Source: Pseudomonas frederiksbergensis
GTDB lineage: Bacteria > Pseudomonadota > Gammaproteobacteria > Pseudomonadales > Pseudomonadaceae
Assembly (NCBI RefSeq): GCF_017114915.1
Contig: NZ_JAAUOE010000001.1
Span: 129,283 to 193,282, forward strand
DNA: 64,000 nucleotides
Direction of reading: 5' to 3'
Part shown: in pieces, positions 61,059-64,000 of the stretch
How positions within the stretch are numbered: position 1 is the first letter of the stretch
Layout of the letters: the number at the start of each line of letters is the position of its first letter
The notes under the pieces: model-generated
Seen by the model: the letters and a program-made list of their open reading frames with translations, nothing else
The model's database searches: none
Told to the model about the DNA's origin: nothing
Translations under genes and position numbers: made by a program

Positions 61059-61514
61059 ATGAAGTACATGAACAGGCGTGTGGTTGCCGCATTCGCAATA
61101 GGGGGCGCGTTGCTCTTCGGCGCACAAACCGTCTCGGCAGCGACGGCGCCACCGTTGAGTCAGGTCAAGGTGCTCAAGGTCGAGTCACCCAGCTGTGGCT
61201 TTGAAGATATTGCGGACAAGCAGGAGCAGACCCGTTGCGATCATAAGGGGCCGAACATCAAGGTTTACGTGCTGGAAGTCGGTTATGGTCGTGAGGCCCA
61301 TGTCGCGCTGGACGGTTTCGAAGTGGATGGCACCCGGACCAAGGTCTGCGCCTTCGATAATGGCAACCTGACCGATTGCTCTGAACGGAGCAAAGTGGTC
61401 GGCTACTTGTACATCTTCGATCTGAAGGGCAAGCAGGACGGCATCTTCACGTTCAGCAACACCTCGATCAACGCGCCGGGCAATACGATGTCGACGCAGC
61501 TTTACATCAAGTAA
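61059..61514 (+). CDS. Exported YolA/DUF4879-like protein
   Basis: A 151-residue secreted protein: signal peptide about 1-27 (ending TVSAA), then a mature part starting TAPPLSQVKVLKVESPS. It has four cysteines (residues near 46, 60, 108, 115) that could form two disulfides. The pattern resembles the DUF4879/YolA family, function unknown. A GTG two codons upstream is an alternative start. The rest of a long open frame here lies antisense to the NCS2 permease and is not coding. Confidence 0.68.
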   Translation: MKYMNRRVVAAFAIGGALLFGAQTVSAATAPPLSQVKVLKVESPSCGFEDIADKQEQTRCDHKGPNIKVYVLEVGYGREAHVALDGFEVDGTRTKVCAFDNGNLTDCSERSKVVGYLYIFDLKGKQDGIFTFSNTSINAPGNTMSTQLYIK

Positions 61515-61581
61515 CGGCTGGGCTCGAACAAGGGTCAGGAAAGCTGACTACGCTTTAAGGATCATCCTGTGGACCGCGCCC

Positions 61582-62133
61582 ATGACCTTTAGAGCCCTGA
61601 TTACCCTCGCCGAGGGCATCGACGATCTGCAAACCGTGACCCTGATCGATGTATTGCGCCGCGCCAAGGTTGAAGTGGTGGTGGCCAGCATCGAGTCGCG
61701 ACGCATGCTCACCTGCGCCCGCGGCACCCGCCTGACCGCCGATGCGATGTTGGTGGATTTGCTGGCCCAGCCCTTCGACCTGATCGTTCTGCCCGGCGGC
61801 GCCGTGGGGGCGCAGCATCTGGCAGCCCACCAACCCCTGCAACAATTGATCAAGGACCAGGTCGCCGCCGGGCGCCTGTTCGCCGGTATCGCCGAGTCTC
61901 CGGCGCTGGCGCTGCAAACTTTTGGCGTGCTGCGTCAGCGGCGCATGACCTGCCTGCCCACCGTCAGCCATCAACTGTCGGGCTGTAACTTCATCGATCA
62001 ACCGGTGGTGGTCGATGGCAATTGCATCACCGCTCAGGGTTCAGGCGCCGCGTTGGAGTTTGCGCTGGCGCTGGTGGAGCACCTCTGTGGCAAAGCCACG
62101 CGGTCGACGGTGGCGGGGGAGTTGCTGGTTTAA
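61582..62133 (+). CDS. DJ-1/PfpI-like protein lacking the catalytic residues
   Basis: A 183-residue protein of the DJ-1/YajL group: TLIDVLRRAKVEVVVAS, VLPGGAVGAQHL and the C-terminal ALEFALALVEHL align with human DJ-1. At the three key positions the residues differ. The nucleophile elbow reads AGIAESPAL instead of AAICAAP, so Cys106 becomes Ala. Glu18 becomes Gln (AEGIDDLQTV), and His126 becomes Leu (TCLP). It is therefore probably not a classic deglycase/chaperone; a binding or sensing role is possible. Confidence 0.82.
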   Translation: MTFRALITLAEGIDDLQTVTLIDVLRRAKVEVVVASIESRRMLTCARGTRLTADAMLVDLLAQPFDLIVLPGGAVGAQHLAAHQPLQQLIKDQVAAGRLFAGIAESPALALQTFGVLRQRRMTCLPTVSHQLSGCNFIDQPVVVDGNCITAQGSGAALEFALALVEHLCGKATRSTVAGELLV

Positions 62134-62151
62134 AGTGCCCTGGACAACACG

Positions 62152-63381
62152 TCAGGCCCTGACCTCTTCCACCGGCACATGCATGCGGTCGCGGCTGGCC
62201 AGAGTCGGGAACAGTTTGACCCAGACCCCGGTCACCAGCAGCGTGCCGATACCGCCCATCACCACGGCCGGCACGGTGCCGAACCAGTGGGCCGTCAGGC
62301 CGGATTCGAATTCGCCGAGCTGATTCGAAGCGCCGATGAACAAGCCATTCACTGCACTGACCCGACCGCGCATCTCGTCGGGGGTTTCCAGCTGCACGAA
62401 CGAGGCGCGGATCACCATGCTGATCATGTCCGCCGCGCCCAATACCACCAGTACGGCGAGGGAGAACCAGAACGAAGTCGACAGGCCGAACGCGATGGTC
62501 GCCACGCCGAATACGCCCACGGCCGTGAACATCACCCGCCCGACGTTGCGCTCCACGGCAAATCGCGCCAGAAACAGCGACATCAGCAGTGCACCCACCG
62601 CCGGGGCCGAACGCAACAGGCCCAGGCCCCAAGGGCCGGTCAGCAGAATATCTTTGGCGAACACCGGCAGCAGCGCGGTCGCGCCACCCAGCAAAACGGC
62701 AAACAGATCCAGGGAAATCGCCCCGAGAATGTCCGGGCGGCTGCGAATGAAGCGAATGCCGGCCAGCAGCGAATCCAGGGTGGCCTTGCCCTTGTTCAGC
62801 GGCGTCTGCCGGGCCGGTAGGTTGAGCATCAGCGCACAGGCGATGAGGTAGAGGATGACTGTCGGACCGTACACCCAGACGCTGCCGAAGGCATAAAGCA
62901 AACCGCCGAGGGCCGGGGCGACGATGGTGGCCGACTGTTGCGCGGATTGCGCGGCGGCCACCGCGCGGGGGAACAGTGCGCTGGGCACGATGCTCGGCAG
63001 CAAGGCCTGGGTGGTCGGCATTTCGAAGGAGCGGGCGCCGCCGAGCAGGAAGGCGAGGATGAAGATCATCTCTCGGGTGACATGGTTGGTTGCGCTGCCG
63101 ATGGCCAGCGACAGGGCGATCAGCGCTTGCAGGGACTGACAGATTGCCGCGACTTTGCGCCGATCGTAGCGGTCCGCGACATGCCCGGTGTGCAGCATGA
63201 ACAATACCCGCGGAGCAAATTCCACCAGACCCAGGTCGAGCACGTTGCCGGTCAGCTGATACAGATTCCAGCCGATGGCCACGGTCAGCATTTGAAAGCC
63301 GCTGGCGGTAAATACCCGAGCCAGCCAGAACGCGATAAACGGACGGTGATGACGTAACAGCAGGGGCGCTTGGCTGGGCAT
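62152..63381 (-). CDS. MFS transporter (MFS_3, EntS-like)
   Basis: A 409-residue major facilitator with about 12 helices and the MFS_3 signature FVQLETPDEMRGRVSAVNGLF. The group includes enterobactin exporter EntS and other efflux proteins. The start MPSQAPLLLRHHRPF is chosen; the open frame continues 35 codons upstream with no support. It is divergent from cioA. Confidence 0.86.
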   Translation of the reverse strand: MPSQAPLLLRHHRPFIAFWLARVFTASGFQMLTVAIGWNLYQLTGNVLDLGLVEFAPRVLFMLHTGHVADRYDRRKVAAICQSLQALIALSLAIGSATNHVTREMIFILAFLLGGARSFEMPTTQALLPSIVPSALFPRAVAAAQSAQQSATIVAPALGGLLYAFGSVWVYGPTVILYLIACALMLNLPARQTPLNKGKATLDSLLAGIRFIRSRPDILGAISLDLFAVLLGGATALLPVFAKDILLTGPWGLGLLRSAPAVGALLMSLFLARFAVERNVGRVMFTAVGVFGVATIAFGLSTSFWFSLAVLVVLGAADMISMVIRASFVQLETPDEMRGRVSAVNGLFIGASNQLGEFESGLTAHWFGTVPAVVMGGIGTLLVTGVWVKLFPTLASRDRMHVPVEEVRA

Positions 63382-63576
63382 CTGAAGGCAGGTCTTGAGC
63401 GAGGGGAAGGGCGAGATTATCACCAACCTGTAACCAGAAGTTGCGAGCGCAAAAAAATAGTTAGCTAGACACTGATCTTCAGTCATGACCCCTCTGGCAG
63501 GGTGTGAGGCAACCTGTCACGCGGCAATAGACCACACCGTCCATCGGCAAAAATGCGACTACTCTTTCAACGTTGC

Positions 63577-63590
63577 TTGATCCAGATCAA
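63577..63590. promoter_or_regulatory. Perfect ANR/FNR box upstream of cioA
   Basis: TTGATCCAGATCAA matches the FNR/ANR consensus TTGATNNNNATCAA exactly. It lies 161 bp before the cioA ATG in a 369-bp gap that holds no gene. In P. aeruginosa ANR represses cioAB at low oxygen. Confidence 0.8.
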
Positions 63591-63750
63591 GACCCCTCGT
63601 GGAATTGATCCGGCGGCCAGATGGCCAGATTCCCTACGTTGTGATGATGGTAGAAAAAGAACGAATTCAATTCGCCACACTCCATTTTCGTGGGGGCAGT
63701 GGGTGTAGGCCGCAAGCCTTCAGCCGGTATTACCTGACAGAGGAAAACTT

Positions 63751-64000
63751 ATGTTCGGTTTGGAGGCACTTGATCTCGCCCGGATTCAGTTCGCGTTCAC
63801 CATTTCGTTCCACATCCTGTTCCCGGCCATCACCATTGGCCTGGCGAGTTACCTGGCGGTACTCGAAGGCTTGTGGCTCAAGACGCACAACGATACTTAC
63901 CGCGATCTGTACCATTTCTGGTCGAAGATCTTTGCCGTCAACTTCGGCATGGGCGTGGTGTCCGGTTTGGTCATGGCCTATCAGTTCGGCACCAACTGGA
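63751..64000 (+). CDS. cioA: Cytochrome bd-type (cyanide-insensitive) quinol oxidase subunit I, 5' end
   Basis: The first 83 codons are visible and run off the right edge. MFGLEALDLARIQFAFTISFHILFPA has the haem b595-ligand histidine region of CydA/CioA. FAVNFGMGVVSGLVMAYQFGTNW is the conserved second helix. AGAGGAAAA lies before the ATG. CioA is preferred over E. coli-type CydA because this genus carries cioAB. The Q-loop that would settle short or long type lies outside the window. Confidence 0.9.
   Translation, partial: MFGLEALDLARIQFAFTISFHILFPAITIGLASYLAVLEGLWLKTHNDTYRDLYHFWSKIFAVNFGMGVVSGLVMAYQFGTNW

Noticed and set aside
60012..61514. 500-residue plus-strand frame ending with the YolA-like protein
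   Set aside because: The first 349 codons are antisense to the NCS2 permease; only the final 151 codons have a signal peptide and start site.
1..64000. tRNA, rRNA, CRISPR array, insertion sequence or prophage
   Set aside because: None was seen: no transposase or integrase frame, no regularly spaced repeats and no tRNA-like cloverleaf near gene gaps.

Overview
The window is a contiguous piece of a Pseudomonas chromosome, most likely of the P. fluorescens group. The GC-rich codon use, REP/REPIN-type repeats, ladS/gac-type signalling and a cio oxidase all fit. From memory, the gene order from corC to hrpB, and again from the endonuclease-like gene to tesB, matches the P. aeruginosa PAO1 block around PA3983 to PA3942. 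No tRNA, rRNA, CRISPR, insertion sequence or phage gene was found. Both window edges cut a gene: corC on the left and cioA on the right.

Region 1 (1-21055) is conserved housekeeping. It holds corC-ybeY-phoH and miaB, a DUF1820 protein, a Sel1-repeat protein, thiD-thiE-hemL, the hybrid sensor kinase ladS, an AidB-like acyl-CoA dehydrogenase, AMP nucleosidase, an RluE-type pseudouridine synthase, a DUF2788 protein, an Lrp regulator, a DUF6515 envelope protein, a CDF metal exporter, a lipoprotein and hrpB.

Region 2 (21135-31843) is an accessory island set into that conserved order. One minus-strand run of nine genes encodes an MFS transporter, a [2Fe-2S] ferredoxin, a haem-oxygenase-like probable diiron oxidase, three different ATP-grasp ligases, an EamA transporter, a Tat-exported PLP enzyme of the PvdN/aminotransferase V type, and a second MFS transporter. 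A divergent HxlR-type regulator faces it. It reads as an undescribed biosynthetic cluster for a small, modified peptide-like metabolite: peptide ligation in the cytosol, oxidation fed by its own ferredoxin, export, and possibly a last step in the periplasm. This is the best candidate for a novel system here.

Region 3 (31894-45573) is again ordinary core: an EEP-family hydrolase, a YciC-like protein, a DUF2076 protein, a NYN-domain protein, a DnaQ-like exonuclease, an Lrp regulator with a divergent EamA exporter, rhlE, a HI0933-type flavoprotein, a histone-deacetylase-like enzyme, a GNAT, tesB, a HAD phosphatase, an alpha/beta hydrolase and a YpfJ-type zinc peptidase.

Region 4 (45762-58329) looks like a quinate/shikimate or related cyclic-polyol catabolic block. 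A KstD-like flavoprotein, an IclR regulator, an Idh/MocA dehydrogenase, a TIM-barrel isomerase and an EamA transporter are followed by an MFS permease, the fused 3-dehydroshikimate dehydratase QuiC, a TetR regulator, a second-copy type aroE and aroQ, and a LysR regulator. Short shared palindromic motifs suggest one IclR regulon and one TetR regulon inside the block.

Region 5 (58462-64000) holds trmA and an NCS2 purine permease, a secreted YolA/DUF4879-like protein, a DJ-1/PfpI-like protein that has lost its catalytic residues, an MFS exporter and the start of cioA behind a perfect ANR/FNR box.

Three copies of a ~100-110 bp palindromic repeat and several REP/REPIN elements lie between genes.
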